Assembly (NCBI GenBank): GCA_025359985.1
Contig: JANYDB010000039.1
Coordinates: 1-64,000 of the forward strand
Direction of reading: 5' to 3'
Source of the DNA: Burkholderiales bacterium
Lineage (GTDB): Bacteria; Pseudomonadota; Gammaproteobacteria; Burkholderiales; Usitatibacteraceae
Length of the DNA: 64,000 nt
Shown: one piece after another, positions 9,243 to 19,111 of the stretch
How positions within the stretch are numbered: position 1 is the stretch's first letter
How the letters are laid out: every line of letters begins with the position of its first letter
Made by a program: the position numbers and the translations under genes
Notes under the pieces: generated by a model
The model's input: only the letters and a program-made list of their open reading frames with translations
Told to the model about the DNA's origin: nothing
The model's database searches: none

Positions 9243-11213
9243 CTACTTGGACAACTTCATCTGTGCCGCTTCAGCCGTGAGATAGCCTACACAAGCGCCA
9301 AAGCGGCCTTTGAAATTAGCGCGAACCAAAGGATCCAGTATTGGTTTTACAATATCGTGCAAAGGCGATTCCCAGTCACCTGGGTGCTGAAAATTACTCA
9401 TGATGTAAGTCCAGCCGTTGATTTCGTCCACCGCATGTAACCCGGTTGATTCCGCACCCGCAGGACATGACAGCACTCGCGATAATGCTTTGGTATCCAC
9501 GTTGTAGGCCCACAAAAAATTGTTGACATGGGTATTGCTGTCCTCACCGATAAACAGTGTGCGCATCTTCTCGGAAAATTTCAAATTGTCAGGGGTCGCG
9601 ATTTTATCTGCATTGGCGAAGTTACCCAGCATGTCCTGCTGCTTGAATTTACCGCCGCCGAGGTCTTCACTGATGAGCGCGGGCACAGCGGTCATATCAA
9701 CCGGTACCCAGTCGCTCGGTATTGCGGCGCCGCTTTTGTCAGCCTGACCGCCACGCAGAGTTTGCGCATAGACCGCGCCTGAATACGGGCCTTCAACCTG
9801 CACACCGCCTGAACCGTTGGTCATGGCGGTTTCAATGCGTGACATCGCGACATAAGCAATCTTGTCTTTGGCATTCAGGGTCGTGCCTTCCCATTTGGTA
9901 AAGCCCATGCTCCCGCCCATCAGCGCGGCATAACGATGTGTTTCCAGAAATATGGCGGCCTTTTCCATGCCGGGTTTTACCTTGATCCAGTTGAATTTTC
10001 CAGCGTAGGCAATCTTGGTATATATCGCGTCGGCTGGATCGCTCGTCTTCACATCCATGATGTCAGACGCTTTAATGCCGCTATTTACCAGTGCGCGAAT
10101 TTCTGCGCTGGTTGCGCTGCCCAGTTTGATCCACAACAGCGTAGCCGCACCTGGGCCTGTGCCAGAGGTTTGATTCCACTTGGCAACATACAAAGTGCCA
10201 CTGGAGAGATCGCGCGCCTGGTCGGCAATGAACATAAACGCGCCGCCGTTAGTCCAGTCATCACCCATCAGCACTGTGCGCTCGTCTGGCATCACTTGCA
10301 CCAGCTCGTGGGAAATACGGCCCATGCAGTAATGTTTTTTGATGCTGCCCGTGCCATCAGGATTCACGGTGACTTCAGGCAGGTGGCCGTAATGATAGGG
10401 GCTTGCCTTGTTTGGATCACCATATAAATTTTTGCTGAACGCTTGTAGTTGTGAATTGGCGGCACCGACCAGTGTCGCATCCGGCTCATACTCTTCGCTC
10501 GACAGATGCGTATTCCAAGGCGAAAGGCTCGCGCCGCAGGTAATCCATAAACCATTTACGGATGAAGTATCGACGTTATGGTATTTGACAACGCTCAGCT
10601 TGCCCGTCGCTTGATCCTGATCCAGCGTGATCACCGCGATGGGCGAGGGCAGCAGGCCGTACATTGAAATAAGACTTTGGTCGCGCGTGGTGTATTCAAA
10701 CTGCACCACCGCAAATATGGCTTTGCCTTTCACCCCTGTAACTGTCGGATTATCCAGCTTCAATAGCGAGGTGCCATCCGGCGAATCTGAGAAAAACTGT
10801 CGCTCCAGGCCTGATATTGAGCGGTCGATAATCGGCTGATTATTGATATCGTAGTAGCCACCTGACAGAATCGAGCCACCTTTGCCATCGGCCACCTGAT
10901 CACCTGTGACAAAGAAAGGCTGATAGGCGAGCCGCCAAGCCTGTGTGCTGCCATCGCTAAAATTAGTGGTCAATGTTGAACTTACCGAGGTCGTGGCCAT
11001 TGCCGCAGGGTTTGTCATGTTGGGTGCGGCCATGGACTGGAAGCTGACGTTATTGAAACTCGGCTTGTCTAGGAAGGGGTTATCGCTGCCGCTATTACAA
11101 GCTGTCAGTAGCGTAACCGCTGACAGTGAAGACGCCAGAGGCAAGATTGGCGCGCCAGCCAGCATTTGCAGGAAATGACGACGTGACTGGTGAGAAGGGG
11201 ATGTATTATTCAC
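9243..11213 (-). CDS. PhoX family (DUF839) Tat-exported phosphatase-like protein
   Basis: Twin-arginine leader SRRHFLQMLAGAPILPLASSL. DUF839-like features: GRISHELVQVMPDERTVLMGDDWTNGGAFMFIAD, KWEGTTLNAKDKIAYVAMSRIE. Confidence 0.82.
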   Translation of the reverse strand: MNNTSPSHQSRRHFLQMLAGAPILPLASSLSAVTLLTACNSGSDNPFLDKPSFNNVSFQSMAAPNMTNPAAMATTSVSSTLTTNFSDGSTQAWRLAYQPFFVTGDQVADGKGGSILSGGYYDINNQPIIDRSISGLERQFFSDSPDGTSLLKLDNPTVTGVKGKAIFAVVQFEYTTRDQSLISMYGLLPSPIAVITLDQDQATGKLSVVKYHNVDTSSVNGLWITCGASLSPWNTHLSSEEYEPDATLVGAANSQLQAFSKNLYGDPNKASPYHYGHLPEVTVNPDGTGSIKKHYCMGRISHELVQVMPDERTVLMGDDWTNGGAFMFIADQARDLSSGTLYVAKWNQTSGTGPGAATLLWIKLGSATSAEIRALVNSGIKASDIMDVKTSDPADAIYTKIAYAGKFNWIKVKPGMEKAAIFLETHRYAALMGGSMGFTKWEGTTLNAKDKIAYVAMSRIETAMTNGSGGVQVEGPYSGAVYAQTLRGGQADKSGAAIPSDWVPVDMTAVPALISEDLGGGKFKQQDMLGNFANADKIATPDNLKFSEKMRTLFIGEDSNTHVNNFLWAYNVDTKALSRVLSCPAGAESTGLHAVDEINGWTYIMSNFQHPGDWESPLHDIVKPILDPLVRANFKGRFGACVGYLTAEAAQMKLSK

Positions 11214-11559
11214 AGGGCAAAATTCCAGTATGAAAAATGTAGATAGAATATTTTTAGTTCAGCATCAACCGTTAGAATTTTGCCTGCGCGGTGTGTCGGT
11301 TTGATGACGTCTTAGCGAAATTGACTGCGACAATATAGCGGATCGATAATCAAGCTCGTTTGTTCTCAGCTCAGCGCTTCTGCGTAAAAAAGGGTGTGGG
11401 CAAATTACTGCTGATTTTTTACCTTATGTTCGTTACCGCACCGCCTGTTTCGGCGGGCCAACGTATTTTTAACTTTTTGGCAATATGACTTATGACTGTT
11501 AATTCCGATAGTCTGCACGGCAAAGACAAAACCCATAAAAGATTCGAGACCTTCAACGC

Positions 11560-13659
11560 ATGACTTCCAAGCATCCTGAAACTATTAAAGTTGATACCTT
11601 GCCTCCCCCCGACAAGGGTTGGCGTTCGCAAAAATGGTGCGTACGTGCTGCCGTCGCGACGCTACTGTTGTTGACGTTAATCGTGGTGATCATCATTTTT
11701 TTTGATTGGAACTTATTGCGTGGCCCGATAGCGCAAAGGGTGACTGCCTTAACCGGCAGAAGCTTTGCGATTAATGGCGATCTGACGGTGCACCTTTCGT
11801 TACACCCACGCATCATCGCCAATGATATTGTGCTCGGCAATAAGGCCGACAGCGATGAGCCGAATATGGCTCAGATCAAGCGCCTCGATTTCAGGGTTAA
11901 TCTCTTGGAGCTCCTGGCTGGTCATTTGGTATTGCCGGAAATAGCGTTGTCCGAGCCTCGTGTTTGGCTCGAAATAGATAGCGATGGCGCGCCTAACTGG
12001 ATTTTTAACCCAAAGCGCAAGCCAATGGAATTTCCAGAGATTGGTGCGCTGACGATTGATCAAGGTAGTGCGACCTATCGCGATCTAAAACACCATACTG
12101 ACCTCGTGATGGCTGTCAAAACCTTGGCCGATGGCACCGATAAATCTGATTTTCGCCTTGAGGTTACGGGCAAAGGACGTTTTAAAGGTATGCCTATGTC
12201 ACTACAGGGACGAGGTGGGGCGCTATTGAGTTTGCGCGATGCCGCCCATCCTTATCCGCTGCAGGTAGCAGCCATGATGGGGACTACCAAAGCGAGTATT
12301 AATGGCACGCTGGTTGACCCCTTGAATCTCAAATCCGAGAAGCTGAACTTCAAACTGGAAGGCAGCGATTTGGCGTTACTGTTTCCGATTATCGGTGTGC
12401 CGATTCCGCCAACACCTGCTTACAAACTCGCCGGGTTCCTGGATCATGCAGACCAGGTATGGACTTTTCGCCGTTTTAAAGGCGTCGTGGGACAAAGTGA
12501 TATCAGTGGTGATTTTGCGGTTGATCATAGCCAGCAGCCGCAAAAAATAACCGCTAATCTGGTTTCGCAAAAACTACTGATGCGTGACCTTGGCGGTTTC
12601 ATTGGCGCGGATCGTGGCACCCGGCGCAGCGAGGCACCACCACCCAGCGACAGGCTGATGCCGACCGAGCCTTTCAGCCTAGAAAAAATACAGGCTGCAG
12701 ACATGGATGTGGCTTTTCGCGGTGAACACATCGTGACTGAATCTATGCCAATTGAGAAAATGAGTGCTCATCTTCTTGTCAACAACGGAGTGCTAAAACT
12801 CAAGCCGCTCGATTTCTGGATGGCCGGCGGACATCTGGTGTCGCAAATAGAAATGGACGGTAGCCAGAAAAATATCATCACCCGTGCAGATATTGTCGCC
12901 AAAGGACTTAGGCTCGATCAGATGTTTCCAAATTCCAAGCTCGCCTCGGCTGATACGGGCACTATGGGTGGCCGTGCCAAGTTGGTAGGCAAGGGTAATT
13001 CAATGGCGCAATTACTTGGCTCGGCAAACGGCGAAGCAGCGTTGATTATGGACGGTGGCTCGGTTGGTGAATTATCGCTGCGGCTCGCGAACCTCGATAT
13101 TGCGAATTCGCTCAGGCTGCTTTTTGCCGGCGATAAACAAACGCCGATTGGTTGCATGGTCGGCAATTTTAAAGCAGTTAACGGCGATTTCATCGTGCAG
13201 GATTTGGTGCTTGATACGCCTAAGGTTAATGTGACCGGCAGTGGCGATATCAATTTTATTGATGAATCGCTACACATCAGGCTAGTGTCTCGTTCGAAAG
13301 GTTTTAGCCTGGCAAGTTTACGTGGCCCGGTCAACATTGCGGGCACATTCAAGAACCCAGCGGTGCGGCCTGAATTAGGCGGTGCCATTATTCGCGGCGG
13401 TCTCGCAGCTGCACTGGGTGCGGCCACGGCTGGCATTGGAGCGTTAATACCGCTGCTTGATTTTGGTAAAAATAAGGACAGCAATTGTGCCGCGCTTATC
13501 AGTCAGGCCAAATCCGACGCGGGCGTGAAAACAAGTGATATAACGTCCAAGGCAAAAAAGTCTACAGCACCTCCCGCAGCATCGAATAAATCCGTAAAGC
13601 CGAGGGCGACTGGCAAATCTGCACCGTCGAAAGAATCCATATCACAACCAGCACCGTAG
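11560..13659 (+). CDS. AsmA family protein
   Basis: N-terminal transmembrane segment, then LLRGPIAQRVTALTGRSFAINGDLTVHL; C-terminal NGEAALIMDGGSVGELSLRLANLDI and GPVNIAGTFKNPAVRPE. Confidence 0.88.
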   Translation: MTSKHPETIKVDTLPPPDKGWRSQKWCVRAAVATLLLLTLIVVIIIFFDWNLLRGPIAQRVTALTGRSFAINGDLTVHLSLHPRIIANDIVLGNKADSDEPNMAQIKRLDFRVNLLELLAGHLVLPEIALSEPRVWLEIDSDGAPNWIFNPKRKPMEFPEIGALTIDQGSATYRDLKHHTDLVMAVKTLADGTDKSDFRLEVTGKGRFKGMPMSLQGRGGALLSLRDAAHPYPLQVAAMMGTTKASINGTLVDPLNLKSEKLNFKLEGSDLALLFPIIGVPIPPTPAYKLAGFLDHADQVWTFRRFKGVVGQSDISGDFAVDHSQQPQKITANLVSQKLLMRDLGGFIGADRGTRRSEAPPPSDRLMPTEPFSLEKIQAADMDVAFRGEHIVTESMPIEKMSAHLLVNNGVLKLKPLDFWMAGGHLVSQIEMDGSQKNIITRADIVAKGLRLDQMFPNSKLASADTGTMGGRAKLVGKGNSMAQLLGSANGEAALIMDGGSVGELSLRLANLDIANSLRLLFAGDKQTPIGCMVGNFKAVNGDFIVQDLVLDTPKVNVTGSGDINFIDESLHIRLVSRSKGFSLASLRGPVNIAGTFKNPAVRPELGGAIIRGGLAAALGAATAGIGALIPLLDFGKNKDSNCAALISQAKSDAGVKTSDITSKAKKSTAPPAASNKSVKPRATGKSAPSKESISQPAP

Positions 13660-13760
13660 ATTATTTAACCATCATGATTTTGCAGCCGCTATTTGTTTCA
13701 CGGTATGGCGCTTGTGAGTTATGAAATGCAAAATAATATCTTTACCGTAGGCAAAAAAAC

Positions 13761-14675
13761 ATGTTGCGTATAACGCTGGCTGCTATTGCACTGCTAATAT
13801 TGGCCGTGATTGTTTCGGCATGCTCGCCGTTGAGAATTGTTAATGGGTTAACGACCACCGACACCTATAGCGCAACAGTTAATATTGAATACGGTCCAGA
13901 TGCGCGCAACAAGCTGGATGTGTATCAACCCAAGCTGCCTCCGCAATCTGCGCAAGTCGGCTTTCCGGTGGTAGTATTTTTCTTTGGCGGATCGTGGGTG
14001 AGCGGGGATCGTGCCAGTTATCGCTTCGTTGCTGAAGCATTGGCTGCCAAAGGCATTCTCGTTATCGTGGCGGATTATCGGCTTTATCCCCAGGTTCGTT
14101 ATCCGGATTTTCTTAACGACTGTGCGCTCGCCGTCGCCTGGGTGCAGCGCGAGGGGTCGCGCTTCGGTGGCGATACCAAACGTTTGTATTTAATGGGGCA
14201 CAGCTCCGGTGCGTATAACGCCGCGATGCTGACTCTTGATCCGCGCTGGCTCACGGCAGCAGGCGTAAAGCCGTCGGCAGTGGCGGGCTGGATCGGTTTG
14301 GCCGGGCCATATGATTTTTTTCCGATGACCAATAAGCAGGCCCAGCCGGTATTTAATCATCCTGATTATCCAACCGGCTCCCAACCAATCGACTACGTTA
14401 CCAAAGCTGCGCCACGCACTTTTCTGGGCGTGCCCGCCACCGATGATGTAGTCAACCCGGAACGTAACACCAAACAGCTCGCCGAAAAGCTGCGTGCGGT
14501 GGGTGTGCCGGTCACGTTGAAGGTATATACCGGCGCCAGTCACGCTTCGTTGATTGGTGCCTTCGCGTGGCCGCTGCGCCGCATAGCACCGGTACTGGAT
14601 GATGTTGCGCAGTTTGTGCTGGATGAAGGTGCTGCTTCGTCCGCATCTTCGACCCTACCGACGATAACGCATTGA
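13761..14675 (+). CDS. Alpha/beta hydrolase (carboxylesterase-like), predicted lipoprotein
   Basis: Lipobox-like LILAVIVSAC; FFFGGSWVSGDRASYRFVAEALA, nucleophile elbow GHSSGAYNA, C-terminal GASHASLIG. Confidence 0.87.
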   Translation: MLRITLAAIALLILAVIVSACSPLRIVNGLTTTDTYSATVNIEYGPDARNKLDVYQPKLPPQSAQVGFPVVVFFFGGSWVSGDRASYRFVAEALAAKGILVIVADYRLYPQVRYPDFLNDCALAVAWVQREGSRFGGDTKRLYLMGHSSGAYNAAMLTLDPRWLTAAGVKPSAVAGWIGLAGPYDFFPMTNKQAQPVFNHPDYPTGSQPIDYVTKAAPRTFLGVPATDDVVNPERNTKQLAEKLRAVGVPVTLKVYTGASHASLIGAFAWPLRRIAPVLDDVAQFVLDEGAASSASSTLPTITH

Positions 14676-14704
14676 TTAAACACAACCCAAACCAAATCAA
14701 ACGC

Positions 14705-14842
14705 ATGCAACCGTTACGAGCAATATTGAAGTGGATATTTGGAGCAAGCTTTCTATCTGCCAGTGCAAATCATTTTATCCATATCGATTTTTATGTGAGT
14801 ATCTTGCCGCATCCATCCGAAGAAATTTACTTAGATAAATGA
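14705..14842 (+). pseudogene. Truncated DoxX-like membrane protein fragment (45 codons)
   Basis: My translation MQPLRAILKWIFGASFLSASANHFIHIDFYVSILPHPSEEIYLDK* resembles the N-terminus of DoxX-like proteins (NHF..DFY..I.P), then stops. Not in the supplied ORF track. Confidence 0.45.
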
Positions 14843-14935
14843 ACAAGTTGTCTCAAATCGCTAATAAATATTTGATAATTTAAAAAATAGCTTTAAATTA
14901 GTTATCAAATATGTAACTTAATTGTCAGGTGCTAA

Positions 14936-15964
14936 ATGAGAACAACTGCGCAAATATCTCGATGGAAAATAATCACAGCGTTGTTTGTTGCGGTTCTTTG
15001 TGTAGGTAGCTGGTTCATTTTTTTTGCGCCTGCTGCCATCAACAACGAAACATCAGCCAATTCGGTGCCTAGCGGTGTTGCTGCTCGGGCTAAATCAGTA
15101 GTCGCAGCGCGCAGTGACCAGCCTCTGCGCCAAGCAGATCAGATTGTCGTTCCGACGGCGGGCAGTAAAGACTTCCGTGTTGAGTATGAAACCGCCGCCA
15201 ATATTTATGACTATTATCAGAAATACATTAAAGGGGATGCTACCAACCAGTATTACGCCATGTCAGCCGCATGGAGATGTGTGGATGTTGTGGGTGATAA
15301 GGGGCGAATAAAGCTCAACTTATGGGTAGAGCGTGCGAGGGGAACAAAAGACGAGCCCCTTAGAAAGGCAGCCTTGCTCAAAATTATTTCAGCCTGTTCC
15401 GGATTTGATGAATTACTAATGGCAAGCATCGAGTCGAAATTCACTGAATTTCAAAATGAGAGCGCGGCAAAAGGCGTAATTGCGGCGAAGCTTGCATTGT
15501 CTCGGCCTTCCCCATTTTCAAAAAATCCGGACGACTTTGCGAACGGGATATTAACCTTCACAAACGCTCTGCAACAGGATATGTCAAGGTTGACAGCTGC
15601 TGAAGCCGCGACATACATCCTGCTAGGGCGTAATAACTATGTTTGGGAAATTGGTGACGAGAAGCTCCCCGTATCGAGCAAAATTTTAATCGCTGCACTC
15701 GACACGATTGATTGTTCTGCAGCTGCGATGTGCCCAATAAGCCCTTTAACAGAGGCTAAGATGTGCCTCATAGGTACTTGTGGCGTCACTGATCGGGCGC
15801 AGAATATCCAGCAGTACAAACTGACGCCGGCTGAGTATGAAGTATACGAACGGCTGCGGCCTCAATTAACGGCTGGCGCACTAACGGGAAAATGGCCAGA
15901 AGGGCTACTCAAGCCCATATCGCTTAGTCCGCCAATTGTGAATGTATCTAAAACCGATAAGTAA
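14936..15964 (+). CDS. Hypothetical protein with N-terminal signal/anchor
   Basis: 342-aa open frame; hydrophobic N-terminus (WKIITALFVAVLCVGSWFIFFA). No family recognised. Confidence 0.65.
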   Translation: MRTTAQISRWKIITALFVAVLCVGSWFIFFAPAAINNETSANSVPSGVAARAKSVVAARSDQPLRQADQIVVPTAGSKDFRVEYETAANIYDYYQKYIKGDATNQYYAMSAAWRCVDVVGDKGRIKLNLWVERARGTKDEPLRKAALLKIISACSGFDELLMASIESKFTEFQNESAAKGVIAAKLALSRPSPFSKNPDDFANGILTFTNALQQDMSRLTAAEAATYILLGRNNYVWEIGDEKLPVSSKILIAALDTIDCSAAAMCPISPLTEAKMCLIGTCGVTDRAQNIQQYKLTPAEYEVYERLRPQLTAGALTGKWPEGLLKPISLSPPIVNVSKTDK

Positions 15965-15992
15965 ACAAATCTTAAATAACAGGGGTCGTAAA

Positions 15993-16482
15993 ATGAAATT
16001 TTTGCAATGGTTTAAAAAGCCTGTTTTTTGCATATTATTGTTGTCATGTTGCATTGCAATAGCGGGGCCATTACTTAACATTACTTAACATTGGTCTTGC
16101 ACATACGGCATCCAATCAAGATAGGGCGAATGCCATTATTAACGCCCTCGATTCTTATCTGACTTCGATAGGGCAGACGATCCAAAGACTAGATTTTTGG
16201 GAGGTTACAGCAAAATATAGTGACGGATGGCAGCAAGCTGCCGTTGTGATTGGTACAGATGGACAAAAATCTAAGTTAGGTAACATTACTCTGGATCAAA
16301 TGAAGGCCCCGGTAATGGTTGGTGGAGATTATCAACTTGGTAGTTGCTATTATTCACCCCCCCAGACATTGCATTTGTGGCTTAACACGATCTGGTATTG
16401 GCCGTCCACAGGTGAAGTTGATCATATTGATTCCACGCCATTCGATTTGAATCTCAGCAATGGCGGTCAGATGTGTGTTTAA
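15993..16482 (+). pseudogene. Exported hypothetical protein interrupted by a 10-bp tandem duplication
   Basis: ATG at 15993 opens a signal-peptide frame (MKFLQWFKKPVFCILLLSCCIAIAGPLLN) that stops at 16086-16088. TTACTTAACA is exactly duplicated at 16071-16080 and 16081-16090. Removing one copy joins the frame to 16246..16482, giving one ~159-aa ORF. Confidence 0.7.
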
Positions 16483-16675
16483 GCATATGTTCTAAATCAA
16501 CTTAGAAACATAATTTTAAAAGTCTCTCATCCTGGCCTTCCCCGGGCGATGGGCTTTTCCCAGTTCGCCTCCAAGGTAGGTTACATCCACGGGCCGTTTG
16601 GGCTATTTCTGCCCCTAAAAAGCCCGCCAGTGCTTGAGTTTAGTTTCTGAATTAACACCGCTGAATGTAGCGCAA

Positions 16676-18793
16676 TCAATCCTCCAACAAGCCTTTCTTG
16701 CGCAACATCGCCGTCACGGTCGGCTCTTTGCCGCGAAACGCGCGATAGGCTTCCATCGGTGGTCTGGTATTGCCGCTTGCATAAATATATTTCAGCAGTC
16801 GCTTGGCAATGACGGGATCAAACGGATCACCGGCTTCGGTGAAGGCTTCAAATCCGTCTGCGTCGAGCACCGCAGCCCACAGATAAACATAATAGCCGGA
16901 CGCATAGCTCGAGCTAGAAAACAAGTGCTGGAAATGCGCGAAGCGATGCCGCATGACGATTTCTTTGGGCATGCCAAGTCGCGTGAGCTGTTCGGTTTCG
17001 AATTCATTGAGATCAAGTCCGTCCATATTGCGGCGGCTATGCAGCGCCATATCGAGCAACGCTGAAGCGACAAACTCGACATTCTCAAAGCCCTGATTAA
17101 AGGTGCGAGCTTGCTTGAGTTTGGCTATGAGCTCATCGGGAATCGGCTGGTGAGTTTGATAGTGTCGCGCGAAGCGCTTGAGTACCTCTGGCTCGCTGAG
17201 CCAGTGTTCAAACAACTGCGACGGCAGTTCAACAAAATCGCGCAGCACGCGGGTACCGGCCAGACGTTCGTAATGCACATTTGAAAGCAGGCCATGCAGG
17301 CCGTGGCCGAACTCATGGAATAGGGTGCGTGCATCATCAAAGCTCAACAGCGTCGGCTCGCCTTTAGCGAAATTATTGTTGTTGACCACAATCGGAATAA
17401 CCTCGCCGTCGATCCTGCTCTGCGAGCGATAGACGCTCATCCAAGCGCCGCCGCGTTTGGTGGCGCGGGCAAAATTATCGTGCAGAAAAATCCCGATCAG
17501 TTTGTTATCAGTATCGTGAACTTCGTAGGTTTTGACATCCGGATGGTACGACTTGATGTCGGGCTGCTCAGTAAAACGAATGTTGAACAAGCGTTGTGCG
17601 CAATCGAATATCGCCTCGACCATGCGATGCAGCGGAAAATAAGGTTTGATCTCGGCATCCCGTAAATCATAGCGAGCGGCGCGAACTTTCTCCGCATAAT
17701 AGCGCCAGTCCCAAGCTGCAATGTCTTCAATGTGATCGTCGCCCGCGATGGTTTTTAGTGCCACACATTCTGCTGCGGCTTTTAATTTGGCGGGCGTCCA
17801 AAGTCGCATTAACAGATCATCGACAGCTTGTCGTGTGCCGGCCATCATGTCGGCGAGGGCATAGTCAGAATAATTATCAAAACCATGCAACTGCGCTTGT
17901 TCAAGGCGTAGCTTCATGATTTCAACCGCGACCAGCAGATTGTCAGTTTCACCTGACGAGCTATTATTTGCGCTTGTGTTGGTGTTCGTTTCCACTTCAG
18001 GGCTCCGACTGCCGCGCTGAGTCCAGGCCTTGAATGCCTGCTCACGCAAATCACGGCGGTCCGAAAAAGTTAAAAACGGCACTATCAGTGAGCGTGAAAG
18101 AGTGATGACGTAACCTTCTTCGGCGCCCCGTTCTTGCGCGGCTTGCCTGGCCGATGCGATGACGGCATCCGGTAATCCGGCGAGATCGCCCGGCCCGAGC
18201 CGCAATTCATACGCCGCTTCGACTGCTAATAAATTCTGCGTAAATCGGGTCGTGAGTTCGGCCAGTTGTTCCATGATTTTGCCGTAGCGCGCTTGTGCTG
18301 CGACTGAAAGCTGTGCGCCGGCGCGAAGGAAATCGAGATGAATGCGCTCCAGCAGGCGTGCTTGCTCAGTATTAAGCCCTAAACCACTGCGCTGCTGATA
18401 CAAATCATCGATGCGTTTAAACAGCGATGCATTCATGTACACCGCGTTGCCGTGCGCAGCCAGAGGCGCGGACATGTCACGTTCAACGGCTTGCAGCGCA
18501 GCCGATGTTTCGGAAGCCGTCAGGTTTTCAAACAGGGCTTCGATGCGATTCAACAGGCGACCGCTTTTATCGAATGCGACGATGGTGTTGTCAAATGTAG
18601 CTGCTATGGGATTGAGCGCAATGGCAACCAGCTCATCATCATGTGCCTGCAGCGCGACCGTGAATGCAGGCTGAAAATCAGCCGCTGAAAACTCGCCAAA
18701 CGGTGGCAGTGCATAAGGGGTAGTCCAGGTTTGCAGCAGCGGGTTGGCAATATTCTCAACGCTAAGATTAAGATGTGTGTCCATGTCGATCAT
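16676..18793 (-). CDS. prlC: M3 family metallopeptidase (oligopeptidase A-like)
   Basis: Zinc motif LFHEFGHGLHGLLS and C-terminal SGYYVYLWAAVLDADGFEAF typical of M3 oligopeptidases. Confidence 0.88.
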   Translation of the reverse strand: MIDMDTHLNLSVENIANPLLQTWTTPYALPPFGEFSAADFQPAFTVALQAHDDELVAIALNPIAATFDNTIVAFDKSGRLLNRIEALFENLTASETSAALQAVERDMSAPLAAHGNAVYMNASLFKRIDDLYQQRSGLGLNTEQARLLERIHLDFLRAGAQLSVAAQARYGKIMEQLAELTTRFTQNLLAVEAAYELRLGPGDLAGLPDAVIASARQAAQERGAEEGYVITLSRSLIVPFLTFSDRRDLREQAFKAWTQRGSRSPEVETNTNTSANNSSSGETDNLLVAVEIMKLRLEQAQLHGFDNYSDYALADMMAGTRQAVDDLLMRLWTPAKLKAAAECVALKTIAGDDHIEDIAAWDWRYYAEKVRAARYDLRDAEIKPYFPLHRMVEAIFDCAQRLFNIRFTEQPDIKSYHPDVKTYEVHDTDNKLIGIFLHDNFARATKRGGAWMSVYRSQSRIDGEVIPIVVNNNNFAKGEPTLLSFDDARTLFHEFGHGLHGLLSNVHYERLAGTRVLRDFVELPSQLFEHWLSEPEVLKRFARHYQTHQPIPDELIAKLKQARTFNQGFENVEFVASALLDMALHSRRNMDGLDLNEFETEQLTRLGMPKEIVMRHRFAHFQHLFSSSSYASGYYVYLWAAVLDADGFEAFTEAGDPFDPVIAKRLLKYIYASGNTRPPMEAYRAFRGKEPTVTAMLRKKGLLED

Positions 18794-18942
18794 GTTTGCA
18801 ATTGAGGTTGAGAGTCTGGCACGCTTATGTATAAGTAAAAACCAACTGATAAAAACAAAACGATAAAAATCTCATCATAAAAACATGATGTATCGGGTTG
18901 TGTTATCAACCCCCCGCTTCATCACTTTTTTCTACGCTTGTC

Positions 18943-18984
18943 GTTATCGTTGCCGTTGCCGTTGTCGTTATTGTTATCGTCACC
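18943..18984 (+). repeat. Degenerate hexanucleotide tandem repeat (7 units of about GTTRYC)
   Basis: GTTATC GTTGCC GTTGCC GTTGTC GTTATT GTTATC GTCACC read directly. Confidence 0.7.
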
Positions 18985-19111
18985 AATGCCGCTCGTCAGC
19001 TAAGTTTGCAAGTTTAACAGGGCGCTATAATCTTGCTCGAACCACTAATCCGATATGAGGTGAGTGCCTGGACACCAGGTTTTCGGTTCATGTTATTAAC
19101 TTGCCACTTAC

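Noticed and set aside
9936-10427. 163-aa plus-strand ORF
   Set aside because: Antisense to the confident PhoX-like gene; composition looks like shadow translation with no domain features.
12918-13484. 188-aa minus-strand ORF
   Set aside because: Lies fully antisense within the AsmA-like gene; typical spurious antisense frame.
19026-19031. TATAAT upstream of the MdcDE-like gene
   Set aside because: Nearest -35-like sequence (TTGCAA) has only about 14 bp spacing; not enough for a promoter call.
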